Shown: piece by piece, positions 1 to 7,099 of the stretch
How the letters are laid out: the number at the start of each line of letters is the position of its first letter
How positions within the stretch are numbered: the stretch's first letter is position 1
From: Pseudomonas sp. RIT-PI-S
Lineage (GTDB): Bacteria; Pseudomonadota; Gammaproteobacteria; Pseudomonadales; Pseudomonadaceae
Length of the DNA stretch: 64,000 nt
Direction: 5' to 3'
NCBI RefSeq assembly: GCF_025642975.1
Contig: NZ_JANZKJ010000012.1
Span: forward strand, 62,001 to 126,000
The notes under the pieces: model-generated
Seen by the model: the letters and a program-made list of their open reading frames with translations, nothing else
Told to the model about the DNA's origin: nothing
Database searches by the model: none
Program-made: the position numbers and the translations under genes

Positions 1-248
1 GCGCCCTCCTCGGCAGCGGCCTGCAGCCGGGCGAGAATATCGCGAACCTGGCCCAGGTACCGATGCCCGGCGGCGGTGAGGTCCACGCCCTTGGGATGAC
101 GCCGGAACAATTCGAACCCCAGCTCCTGCTCCAGTGCCCGGATTTGTTGGCTCAGCGGGGGTTGCTGCATGTTCAGGCGGGCCGCCGCGCGGGTGATGTG
201 CCGCTCCTCGGCCACGGCGATGAAATAGCGTAAATGACGTAGTTCCAC
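1..248 (-). CDS. LysR-family transcriptional regulator, N-terminal part (cut by window edge)
   Basis: The reading frame begins at a GTG (246-248) and runs off the left edge, giving about 82 residues. It starts VELRHLRYFIAVAEERHITR and continues with AARLNMQQPPLSQQI and a LELFRR-like stretch, the winged helix-turn-helix of LysR regulators (DNA-binding helix around residues 18-37). The effector-binding domain lies outside the window. It is divergent from the transporter gene at 342, 93 bp away, the usual arrangement of a LysR regulator and its target, so it may control that gene. The effector cannot be inferred. Confidence 0.85.
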   Translation of the reverse strand, partial: MELRHLRYFIAVAEERHITRAAARLNMQQPPLSQQIRALEQELGFELFRRHPKGVDLTAAGHRYLGQVRDILARLQAAAEEG

Positions 249-341
249 AGAGGTGTACACTCCGGCCAGGCGCCTGGGCATGTGGGCAATATGGCTCACG
301 GACGGCGCATCCAACAATAAGAAAGGTGGATCGAGGCAGCG

Positions 342-1556
342 ATGCAGCAAGTTCGAAACCCTGGACGGCCCACTTGGCGGGCACGGTGTGCGGGCCCAGG
401 GTGGCGCGTTGGGGTGGCGATCGTGCTGGGTGCACTGCTGGGCCTCGCCGCACCGCAGCAAGCGGTAGCGATGAAACCGCTGTGCGATGGTTTTATCCGG
501 ATCGTCACTTGGATGATGCCTTTTATCCTGTTCCTGCTAGTGAGCTCGGCGGCCGCCGGCCTTCGCCAGCACCGACAAGGGGCCGGGCTCACGCTCAAAG
601 CGCTGTCATGGTTCCAGGCGATGACCTGGCTGGCCGTGCTGATCGGCACGGTTAGCGCCCTGGCCATGAACTTGGGCAGCGAACAGGGGCCAGCACCGGG
701 AGTGCATGGTCAGATAGCCGGCGCACTGGCCAACGTAACCGCGATGCTGAGTGCAAGCCGCGCGGTGCACGTAATGTTGGCCGGTATCGCCTGCGGCCTG
801 CTTTGCGGCCGGAGCGCACGCCTGCGGCAAGGGCTGGAGCGTGGCTGGCAGGGTTGCCACGCGCTGTTTCGCCTGGTGCTCCGGTTCACGCCGTTGGCCG
901 CCTTTTCCGCGGTAGCGTTTACCGTGGGCCGATACGGCGCTGTCTCGCTTTGGCCCATGTTCAAGTTTCTCGCCATCGTTCATTTGGCCTGCGGCCTGTT
1001 CGTAACCCTGGTGCTCAACACCACCCTGCGCTGGCTAGGGGTACCTCTCTGGTCCCTGCTGCGCCATCTGCGCCAAGAGCTTGTGCTGGTGCTGACCACA
1101 GGCGCGTCACTGGCGGCGCTTCCAGGGCTGGCGGTCAAGCTCGAGCAACTGGGCTGCCGCCGTGAAACCACCCGCCTGATACTCACCGCCGGCTACACCT
1201 TCAACCTCAGCGGGTCCGTGCTGTACCTGACCTGCGCGGTGTTGTTTCTCATCGGCCAGGCGCACATTGCCTTGACCACCACGGACGTCTTGACCGTCAT
1301 GGCGCTGGTCGGGCTGGGTTCGCTGGGCTCGACAAGCGTTGCCGGGTCGTCCTTTCTCACCCTGGTGGCCACGCTTCAGATATTGGGCCTGGGCAGCGTG
1401 GAAGGGCTCGGTTTACTGCTGGGCGTAGAACGGTTGATGAAATGCCGACTGCTGACGAACGTGCTCGGCAATTGCGTGGCGTGCCTGGTGGTCAACCATT
1501 GGCAGGGTACGTTAACGCAGCCCACGCTGCGCCGCGCCCTGGGGCTAACGCCCTGA
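342..1556 (+). CDS. Divergent dicarboxylate/amino acid:cation symporter (DAACS family, DctA-like)
   Basis: 404-residue inner-membrane protein resembling DctA/GltP carriers over its whole length. The start ATG has GAGG six bases upstream. The expected order is present: an N-terminal segment with CDGFIRIVTWMMPFILF, then the substrate region TTGASLAALPG, the helix GYTFNLSGSVLYL, the GLGSLGSTSVAGSSF hairpin and GVERLMKCRLLTNVLGN. Against the true DctA in this window (61758-63080), the serine-rich loop (TSSSES) is altered, NLDGT reads NLSGS, and the Asp-Arg-Phe-Met helix reads Glu-Arg-Leu-Met and is one residue shorter. It therefore probably carries another substrate, or transports poorly. It is divergent from a LysR gene and converges on the lyase/porin operon, with 7 bp between stop codons. 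Confidence 0.8.
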   Translation: MQQVRNPGRPTWRARCAGPGWRVGVAIVLGALLGLAAPQQAVAMKPLCDGFIRIVTWMMPFILFLLVSSAAAGLRQHRQGAGLTLKALSWFQAMTWLAVLIGTVSALAMNLGSEQGPAPGVHGQIAGALANVTAMLSASRAVHVMLAGIACGLLCGRSARLRQGLERGWQGCHALFRLVLRFTPLAAFSAVAFTVGRYGAVSLWPMFKFLAIVHLACGLFVTLVLNTTLRWLGVPLWSLLRHLRQELVLVLTTGASLAALPGLAVKLEQLGCRRETTRLILTAGYTFNLSGSVLYLTCAVLFLIGQAHIALTTTDVLTVMALVGLGSLGSTSVAGSSFLTLVATLQILGLGSVEGLGLLLGVERLMKCRLLTNVLGNCVACLVVNHWQGTLTQPTLRRALGLTP

Positions 1557-1563
1557 GCCCCCA

Positions 1564-3159
1564 TTACTGGGCCACCGGCAGCAGCTTGGCGAATGCCTGG
1601 TCGAGGGCGACGTCGGCCTCGGCTATCCGCGCTACCCGCTGATGCAACCATTCACGGTCGCTCGACAGGCGTTCCCGCGCCTCGCTGAGCATCCGCTGCA
1701 CCTCGGCGGGCTGCGGGCCACCGGTCCCCTTGCGACTGTTGACCATCGCTTCAGGCGAGAGCGTGGCCCTGAAGGCTGCTTCGTCCAACGGCAGGGTATC
1801 AGGCGCCCACCCGTACTTGTCGGCGGCCTTGGTATAGAGCTTTTGCGCATCGGCATAGGGGAAGTTTTTCGGCGTCTGCCCCTCGGCCCGCGCCTGCTCC
1901 ACGATCAGTGAGGCAAAGCTGTGGCCGATCCGGAACGGCACCTTGTGCTGGCGTTCGAGCGTGTCGGCCAGCTCCATCGAGGTCGTCCACTCGTTCTCGA
2001 GTTCTTCCCGCGCGCGTTGCGGATTGATTTGCAGCGCGTCGAGCACCGCGTTCATGCCGACGAACATGTCGTTGGCGCTGGCGAACAAGCCGAGTGAATC
2101 GTACGCGAACTTGTAATCCGTCATGCCGGTGGTCACGTTGTGCGCGCGTATGGTCACCGCCTGGGCCAGCCCTACCACGTCCGACGCTGATTCCCGCGCG
2201 CGCATCAACAGGCCAGGGTTACGCTTTTGCGGCATGGCGCTGCTGGTGTAGGTCTGTTCTTCGTCGAGCAATAGCCACGGCCGGATCTGATGGTACTGGG
2301 TATGGATGTCGCCGATCATCGCGCCCACGCGAATCGCGCTGGACGAGGCGATGGCGGCAGCCTCCAGGGGGATGTCGTAGGTCGATACCTGGCTTGAGTC
2401 CAGCGAGTTCTCGCGTACTGCGTCAAAGCCCAGCAACTGCGCCAGGCGCTCTCGATTCAACGGGTAAGCCGAGTTGGCCAGCACCGCGGTGCCCATCGGG
2501 CTCTGGTTCAAGCGCGCATACAACTCGCGCAAGCGTTGGCCATCTCGGTCGAAGGCCGCCTCGAACGCCAAGAGATAGTGGGCATAAGTGATCGGCATCG
2601 CTTGCACACCGTTGGTGTAAGCCGGCACCAAGGTGTCGACGTTTTTCGCCGCCAGCTCCAGGATACGCTGGCGCAAGAGGTTCAACCCGTGGGCGTAGGC
2701 CAGCACCTGGCTGCGCAACGCCGCCAGCCGGTAAGTGGCCAGCATGTCCTGGCGGCTGCGCCCGGAATGGATCAGTGATGCTTCCGGCCCGATCTTGTCG
2801 ATCATGATCTGCTCCAGTTGCAGCACATCGCTAGGCCGCTTACCCCCGGGCTGCGCGCCCTGGTCGATGGCGAACCGCACGCCCTCCGCCAGTTTGCCGG
2901 CCAGTGGCCGAGGCACGATGCCCTCTTCGGTAAGCATCACCAATGAGGCTTTGTTGATCCGGTTGAGCCAGTCGAACTGGCTTTGCCCCTTGGCGGCCTG
3001 GACCTTGGGCTTATCGACGCTGGCGCCGATCTTCGCCGCCTGGCTGGCGCACTGTTCGGTGGTGGCGCAAGGCACCTCGGCGGTGTTGGCGGCAAAGGCG
3101 TTGCCGTACATCAAGGCATAACCCACGGCGAGCGTGAGCAGGGGCTTGGAGAGGTTCAT
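1564..3159 (-). CDS. Exported argininosuccinate lyase-like protein (fumarase/aspartase superfamily)
   Basis: 531-residue protein starting MNLSKPLLTLAVGYALMYG with a signal peptide likely cleaved after NAFA; GGAG lies about 10 bases upstream of this ATG. The mature part is a fumarase/aspartase-superfamily lyase closest to argininosuccinate lyase: HSGRSRQDM (canonical HTGRSRNDQ), a segment like PMGTAVLANSAYPLNRE, LGFDAVRENSLD, and the signature TSSAMPQKRNPG. The conserved Thr-His of the lyase (YTHLQRAQP) reads YTNGVQAMP here, so the histidine is Asn. Biosynthetic ASL is cytoplasmic and about 460-470 residues, so this longer exported paralogue is unlikely to be argH. It lies 21 bp downstream of the porin gene in an apparent operon. 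Its substrate is unknown; a periplasmic lyase releasing a C4 acid is inference. Confidence 0.8.
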   Translation of the reverse strand: MNLSKPLLTLAVGYALMYGNAFAANTAEVPCATTEQCASQAAKIGASVDKPKVQAAKGQSQFDWLNRINKASLVMLTEEGIVPRPLAGKLAEGVRFAIDQGAQPGGKRPSDVLQLEQIMIDKIGPEASLIHSGRSRQDMLATYRLAALRSQVLAYAHGLNLLRQRILELAAKNVDTLVPAYTNGVQAMPITYAHYLLAFEAAFDRDGQRLRELYARLNQSPMGTAVLANSAYPLNRERLAQLLGFDAVRENSLDSSQVSTYDIPLEAAAIASSSAIRVGAMIGDIHTQYHQIRPWLLLDEEQTYTSSAMPQKRNPGLLMRARESASDVVGLAQAVTIRAHNVTTGMTDYKFAYDSLGLFASANDMFVGMNAVLDALQINPQRAREELENEWTTSMELADTLERQHKVPFRIGHSFASLIVEQARAEGQTPKNFPYADAQKLYTKAADKYGWAPDTLPLDEAAFRATLSPEAMVNSRKGTGGPQPAEVQRMLSEARERLSSDREWLHQRVARIAEADVALDQAFAKLLPVAQ

Positions 3160-3180
3160 GGCGTATGCTCCAGGGCGCAT

Positions 3181-4419
3181 TTATAGCAAAGGTATGGTGT
3201 AGCTGATGATCACGCGGTGCTGGTCGATATCGTTGCCAGTGCCATTGCTGCGGTACGAGCCGTTGCGCCAGCGCAGGTCAAGGTTCTTGAGCGGGCCGGA
3301 TTGCACGGTGTAAGCGATATCGGTGTTGCGCTCCCACTCAGTACCTTCCAGGCGCGCAGTGCGTTGAAAGTGGTCGCCGCGCAGGTAGCGGGTCATGAAG
3401 GTCAACCCCGGCAGCCCCACCGCCGCGAAGTCATAGTCGTAACGCAGCTGCCAGGAGCGCTCGTCGGGGTTGGCGAAGTCTGGAGAGATCATTACGTAGT
3501 TCACCAGGTACGAATCCGTGCCATCCAGGTGAGGGAAGCCGGTTCTGCCGTTCATTACCTGGTACGCGGCGCCGAACTCATGGGCGCCCGCCACGTAGGT
3601 GAATTTGGCGCCGTAGGCACGGTTATCGATGTTGCTGTTGCCTTCAGCGCTGGAGTCGGCGTAACGCAGGTCGCTTTTGAGCGACCTGCCAGCGCCCAAG
3701 GGCAGGCTATGGGTTACGGAAAGGATGTGCTGTTGGTAATTGCGGTCCAGCTCCCCGTAATGGTAGGCCGTGGTCAACTGTTTGCTCCAGGCGTAGCTGG
3801 CGCTGAGCAAGTCGAAGCGGTCGCTTGGCGTACCTCCGGTCATGCCTTTGGCCGAGGCTTCGATGTCGCCATGGCCGGCTTCGTTGCGCAGGGTATTGCT
3901 CGTGAGGCGCCCCGCGGTAAGCGTGAGCTGGTCGATGTCGCGGGAGGTCAGCAATGCGCCACGGAACGTCTGCGGCAATAATCGCCCATCGTTGGGCAAT
4001 ACCGTGGCCAAGCGAGGCATCAAGGTGCCGGCCTTGAGTTCGGTTTTGCCTAGTTTCATTTTCGCCGCCAGGCCCAGGCGGCTGTAATCGTCTGGCGCCT
4101 TCGGGTCGCCTTCGGGCAATAGGCCAGTGCCCTGGCGACCGGGGCCGGAGTCCAGCTTTACACCTAACAGCCCGAGCGCATCGACCCCAAAGCCTACGGA
4201 GCCTTCGGTATAGCCCGACTGCACGTCGAGCAGAAAGCCCTGCGCCCATTCATCGCGCTTGGACTGATTGGCATTGTCCTGGTGGTAGTCGCTGTTGAAG
4301 TAGAAGTTGCGTAATTCAAGCCCGGCCTTGGTGCCTTCGAGAAATTCCGCGCAGGCGGGCCCGGCGATGCCCAGGCTGAGCACGGGCACGCAGCTCCAGG
4401 CACATGGCATTCTTGTCAT
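3181..4419 (-). CDS. OprD/Occ-family outer-membrane porin
   Basis: 412-residue protein starting MTRMPCAWSCVPVLSLGIAG, with a signal peptide ending near ACA and then EFLEGTKAGLELRNFYFNSD, the characteristic N-terminus of OprD/Occ porins. The rest is beta-rich with many aromatic-ended strands, ending in ISYTIPLL, a typical outer-membrane insertion signal. The ATG at 4417-4419 was chosen over the upstream in-frame start because AAGAAGGA lies 8-10 bases before it and the signal peptide begins there. Occ porins take up small carboxylates and amino acids. It is the first gene of an operon with the exported lyase, so it probably admits that enzyme's substrate. Confidence 0.9.
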   Translation of the reverse strand: MTRMPCAWSCVPVLSLGIAGPACAEFLEGTKAGLELRNFYFNSDYHQDNANQSKRDEWAQGFLLDVQSGYTEGSVGFGVDALGLLGVKLDSGPGRQGTGLLPEGDPKAPDDYSRLGLAAKMKLGKTELKAGTLMPRLATVLPNDGRLLPQTFRGALLTSRDIDQLTLTAGRLTSNTLRNEAGHGDIEASAKGMTGGTPSDRFDLLSASYAWSKQLTTAYHYGELDRNYQQHILSVTHSLPLGAGRSLKSDLRYADSSAEGNSNIDNRAYGAKFTYVAGAHEFGAAYQVMNGRTGFPHLDGTDSYLVNYVMISPDFANPDERSWQLRYDYDFAAVGLPGLTFMTRYLRGDHFQRTARLEGTEWERNTDIAYTVQSGPLKNLDLRWRNGSYRSNGTGNDIDQHRVIISYTIPLL

Positions 4420-4694
4420 GGCGACGGTCCTTCTTTTTATTGTTAGTGACTGTGGTGCGTCAGAACGCAGGCCGAGAATAGGAGGGCCAGAGGAAGATTG
4501 AAAATATCGGATAAGGGGGAGCTGCATAGCTTATGGATATGCAGAAAGACCGGCGCCGGGCCTGTTGATGGGCGAACTACAAGGGAGCAGTTATGCGGGA
4601 ATCGCGGGGGCGCTACCCCGATGCAAGCGCACTGAGGATGGCTCATGAACGAGCCTTTGTAGCGCGGAGACATCGCGGCCTTCGCCATCTCCAA

Positions 4695-4727
4695 AACAAA
4701 AAAGGCGACCTTTTCAGGTCGCCTTTT
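4695..4727 (-). terminator. Rho-independent terminator of the tRNA-Val/tRNA-Asp unit
   Basis: The arms AAAAGGCGACC and GGTCGCCTTTT enclose a six-base loop. On the minus strand the hairpin is followed by a T-rich tract. It lies 41 bp downstream of tRNA-Asp. Confidence 0.85.
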
Positions 4728-4767
4728 CGGCAGCTCATGGGTGTTCAGTGGGCCCAATAAGCAAATA

Positions 4768-4844
4768 TGGCGCAGCGGACGGGACTCGAACCCGCGACCC
4801 CCGGCGTGACAGGCCGGTATTCTAACCGACTGAACTACCGCTGC
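4768..4844 (-). tRNA. tRNA-Asp (GTC)
   Basis: 77-nt gene whose 3' CCA is encoded at 4768-4770. The acceptor stem is GCAGCGG/CCGCTGC, the D arm contains TAGTTCAGTCGGTTAGA, the anticodon loop CTGTCAC gives anticodon GTC, and the T arm contains GGTTCGAGTC. It lies 17 bp downstream of tRNA-Val and is probably cotranscribed with it. Confidence 0.97.
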
Positions 4845-4861
4845 GCGATACACAGAGCGAG

Positions 4862-4937
4862 TGGTGGGTGATGACGGGATCGAACCGCCGACCCTCTGCT
4901 TGTAAGGCAGATGCTCTCCCGGCTGAGCTAATCACCC
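4862..4937 (-). tRNA. tRNA-Val (TAC)
   Basis: 76-nt gene with encoded CCA at 4862-4864. The acceptor stem is GGGTGAT/ATCACCC, the D arm has TAGCTCAGCCGGGAGAG, the anticodon stem TCTGC/GCAGA encloses CTTACAA (anticodon TAC), and the T arm has GGTTCGATCC. It is the first gene of the two-tRNA unit. Confidence 0.97.
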
Positions 4938-4959
4938 TTTGTCTCTCGGTGTGGCGCGC

Positions 4960-4988
4960 ATTCTACGGACGGCTTTCCCTGCTGGCAA
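4960..4988 (-). promoter_or_regulatory. Sigma-70 promoter of the tRNA-Val/tRNA-Asp unit
   Basis: The minus strand has TTGCCA (-35, 4983-4988), a 17-bp spacer, and TAGAAT (-10, 4960-4965). A GC-rich discriminator GCGCGCC follows, as in stringently controlled stable-RNA promoters, and the tRNA 5' end is 22 bases beyond the -10. An A/T-rich stretch upstream could act as an UP element. Confidence 0.7.
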
Positions 4989-5099
4989 GCACTTTTTAAA
5001 AAAGTTTTTCCTGCCCTTCCAAAGACTTAGAGCAGGGTTGGCCTGGGCCTGAACAGAGAGAATAATGCGCGGCTTCTGTACTTCAAGAGACACCCGCCC

Positions 5100-6020
5100 A
5101 TGTGGTTCAAAAACCTGCTTGTCTACCGCCTCACCCAGGATGTGCCGTTCGACGCCGAGGCACTGGAAGCCGCGCTGGCCAGCAAGCCGGCCCGCCCCTG
5201 CGCCAGCCAGGAGCTTGCCACCTATGGTTTCGTGGCCCCGTTCGGCAAGGGCGAGGATGCTCCGCTGGTGCACCTGAGCCAGGATTTCCTCCTGGTTGCC
5301 GCGCGTAAGGAAGAACGCATTCTGCCCGGCAGCGTGGTGCGTGACGCCGTGCAGGAGAAGATCGAAGAGATCGAAAGCGAGCAGATGCGCAAGGTATATA
5401 AAAAGGAACGCGACCAGATCAAGGACGAGATCATCCAGGCCTTCCTGCCCCGCGCCTTTATTCGCCGCTCCAGCACCTTCGCCGCGATCGCGCCGAAACA
5501 GGGGCTGATCCTGGTCAACTCGGCCAGCGCCAAGCGCGCCGAAGACCTGCTCTCCACCCTGCGCGAAGTCATGGGTTCCCTGCCGGTGCGGCCGCTATCG
5601 GTCAAGATCGCGCCCAGCGCCACCCTCACCGACTGGGTGAAAACCCAGAAGGCCGCCGCAGACTTCTTCGTGCTGGACGAGTGCGAGCTGCGCGATACCC
5701 ACGAGGATGGCGGCATCGTGCGCTGCAAGCGCCAAGACCTGACCAGTGATGAAATCCAGCTGCACTTGAATACCGGCAAGCAAGTCACCCAGCTCGCCCT
5801 CGCCTGGCAGGACAAGTTGTCCTTCGTGCTGGACGACAAAATGGTGATCAAGCGCCTGCGCTTCGAGGAGCTGTTGCAGGACCAGGCCGAGGAAGACGGT
5901 GGCGAAGAAGCCTTGAGCCAGTTGGATGCCAGCTTCACCCTGATGATGCTGACCTTCGGCGACTTCCTGCCGGCGCTGTTCGAAGCTTTGGGCGGGGAAG
6001 AAATCCCGCAGGGGATCTGA
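5100..6020 (+). CDS. rdgC: Recombination-associated protein RdgC
   Basis: 306-residue cytoplasmic, nucleoid-associated DNA-binding protein. The family forms a ring dimer around duplex DNA and limits RecA-promoted exchange. The N-terminus MWFKNLLVYRLTQD and the RRSSTFAAIAP region are typical of RdgC, and the length matches the usual 300-306. It is followed after 39 bp by a BASS transporter gene on the same strand. The only ribosome-binding site is a weak AAGAGA upstream. Confidence 0.95.
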   Translation: MWFKNLLVYRLTQDVPFDAEALEAALASKPARPCASQELATYGFVAPFGKGEDAPLVHLSQDFLLVAARKEERILPGSVVRDAVQEKIEEIESEQMRKVYKKERDQIKDEIIQAFLPRAFIRRSSTFAAIAPKQGLILVNSASAKRAEDLLSTLREVMGSLPVRPLSVKIAPSATLTDWVKTQKAAADFFVLDECELRDTHEDGGIVRCKRQDLTSDEIQLHLNTGKQVTQLALAWQDKLSFVLDDKMVIKRLRFEELLQDQAEEDGGEEALSQLDASFTLMMLTFGDFLPALFEALGGEEIPQGI

Positions 6021-6059
6021 GCCCTCCGTTAAGCACACCACTATAAAAAGGAACATCGC

Positions 6060-6992
6060 ATGCGCGCCCTGGCCGCCTTCAGCCGTTTCGTGGGGAATAC
6101 CTTCGCTGTCTGGGTGCTGCTGTTCGCCCTCCTGGCATTTTTCGAGCCCGCCTGGTTCATCGGGCTCAAGGGCTACATCGTTCCACTGCTGGGGCTGGTG
6201 ATGTTCGGCATGGGCCTTACGCTCAAGCTGGACGACTTCGCCGAGGTGTTCCGCCATCCCTGGCGCGTCGGCCTGGGCGTGGTGGCGCATTTCGTGATCA
6301 TGCCTGGGGTGGCCTGGCTGCTGTGCCAGGCGTTTGCCTTGCCGCCGGAAATCGCGGTTGGGGTCATTCTGGTGGGTTGCTGCCCAAGCGGCACTTCGTC
6401 CAACGTAATGACCTGGCTGGCCAAGGGCGACCTGGCGCTGTCGGTCGCCATCGCCGCGGTCACTACCCTGCTCGCGCCCTTGCTCACGCCAGCCTTGATC
6501 TGGCTGCTGGCGTCGGCCTGGATGCCCGTGTCCTTCTGGGACATGTTCTGGTCGATCCTGCAGTTCGTGATGCTGCCCATCGTGCTTGGGGTGATCGCTC
6601 AGCGGCTGCTGGGCAAGGCGGTGAGCGTGGCGGTGGAGGTGCTGCCGCTGGTGTCGGTGGTGAGCATCGTGATGATCGTATGCGCCGTGGTGGCTGCCAG
6701 CCAGGCCCGGATCGCGGAATCCGGGTTGCTGATCATGGCCGTGGTGATGCTGCACAACGGTTTTGGCTATTTGCTGGGTTATTTCACCGGGCGCCTGTGT
6801 GGCTTGCCGCTGGCGCAGCGCAAATCGCTGGCACTGGAAGTCGGCATGCAGAACTCAGGCCTGGGCGCCGCGCTGGCCGCGGCGCACATCTCGCCCATCG
6901 CCGCCGTGCCCAGCGCGCTGTTCAGCGTATGGCACAACATCTCAGGGGCCCTGCTGTCGACCTTCTTCCGGCGGATGAAGGGGACCGAATAA
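6060..6992 (+). CDS. Bile acid:sodium symporter (BASS) family transporter, PanS/YocS-like
   Basis: 310-residue membrane protein with about ten hydrophobic segments. Family signatures are visible: VMFGMGLTLKLDDF, GVILVGCCPSGTSSNVMTWL (the Na+-site region) and EVGMQNSGLGAALA. Members import organic anions such as ketopantoate or bile acids with sodium; the substrate here cannot be read from sequence. AAAAAGGAAC lies before the ATG. It shares a strand with rdgC and converges on the MFS/acyltransferase gene. Confidence 0.85.
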   Translation: MRALAAFSRFVGNTFAVWVLLFALLAFFEPAWFIGLKGYIVPLLGLVMFGMGLTLKLDDFAEVFRHPWRVGLGVVAHFVIMPGVAWLLCQAFALPPEIAVGVILVGCCPSGTSSNVMTWLAKGDLALSVAIAAVTTLLAPLLTPALIWLLASAWMPVSFWDMFWSILQFVMLPIVLGVIAQRLLGKAVSVAVEVLPLVSVVSIVMIVCAVVAASQARIAESGLLIMAVVMLHNGFGYLLGYFTGRLCGLPLAQRKSLALEVGMQNSGLGAALAAAHISPIAAVPSALFSVWHNISGALLSTFFRRMKGTE

Positions 6993-7044
6993 ACGCCCCT
7001 TGGGCCGGTGGGCGTTCGCATTGCAACGCCCCTGGCTGGCAACA

Positions 7045-7077
7045 GCCTGCGAACCCAGGTGCCAGGGGTTCGCGGGC
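7045..7077. repeat. GC-rich hairpin between convergent genes
   Basis: The arms GCCTGCGAACCC and GGGTTCGCGGGC pair with one mismatch around a nine-base loop. It lies in the 107-bp gap between the convergent genes ending at 6992 and 7100. No T-tract follows, so it is more likely a REP-like repeat or a weak terminator. Confidence 0.45.
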
Positions 7078-7099
7078 TTCGCCGGATGGCCGCCCCCTC

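Noticed and set aside
1564..3159. Annotation as biosynthetic argH
   Set aside because: The signal peptide, extra length, altered active-site His and operon with a porin argue against the housekeeping enzyme.
4443..4853. 136-codon open frame on the minus strand
   Set aside because: It runs through tRNA-Asp and its terminator; the apparent N-terminus is a translation of the tRNA gene.
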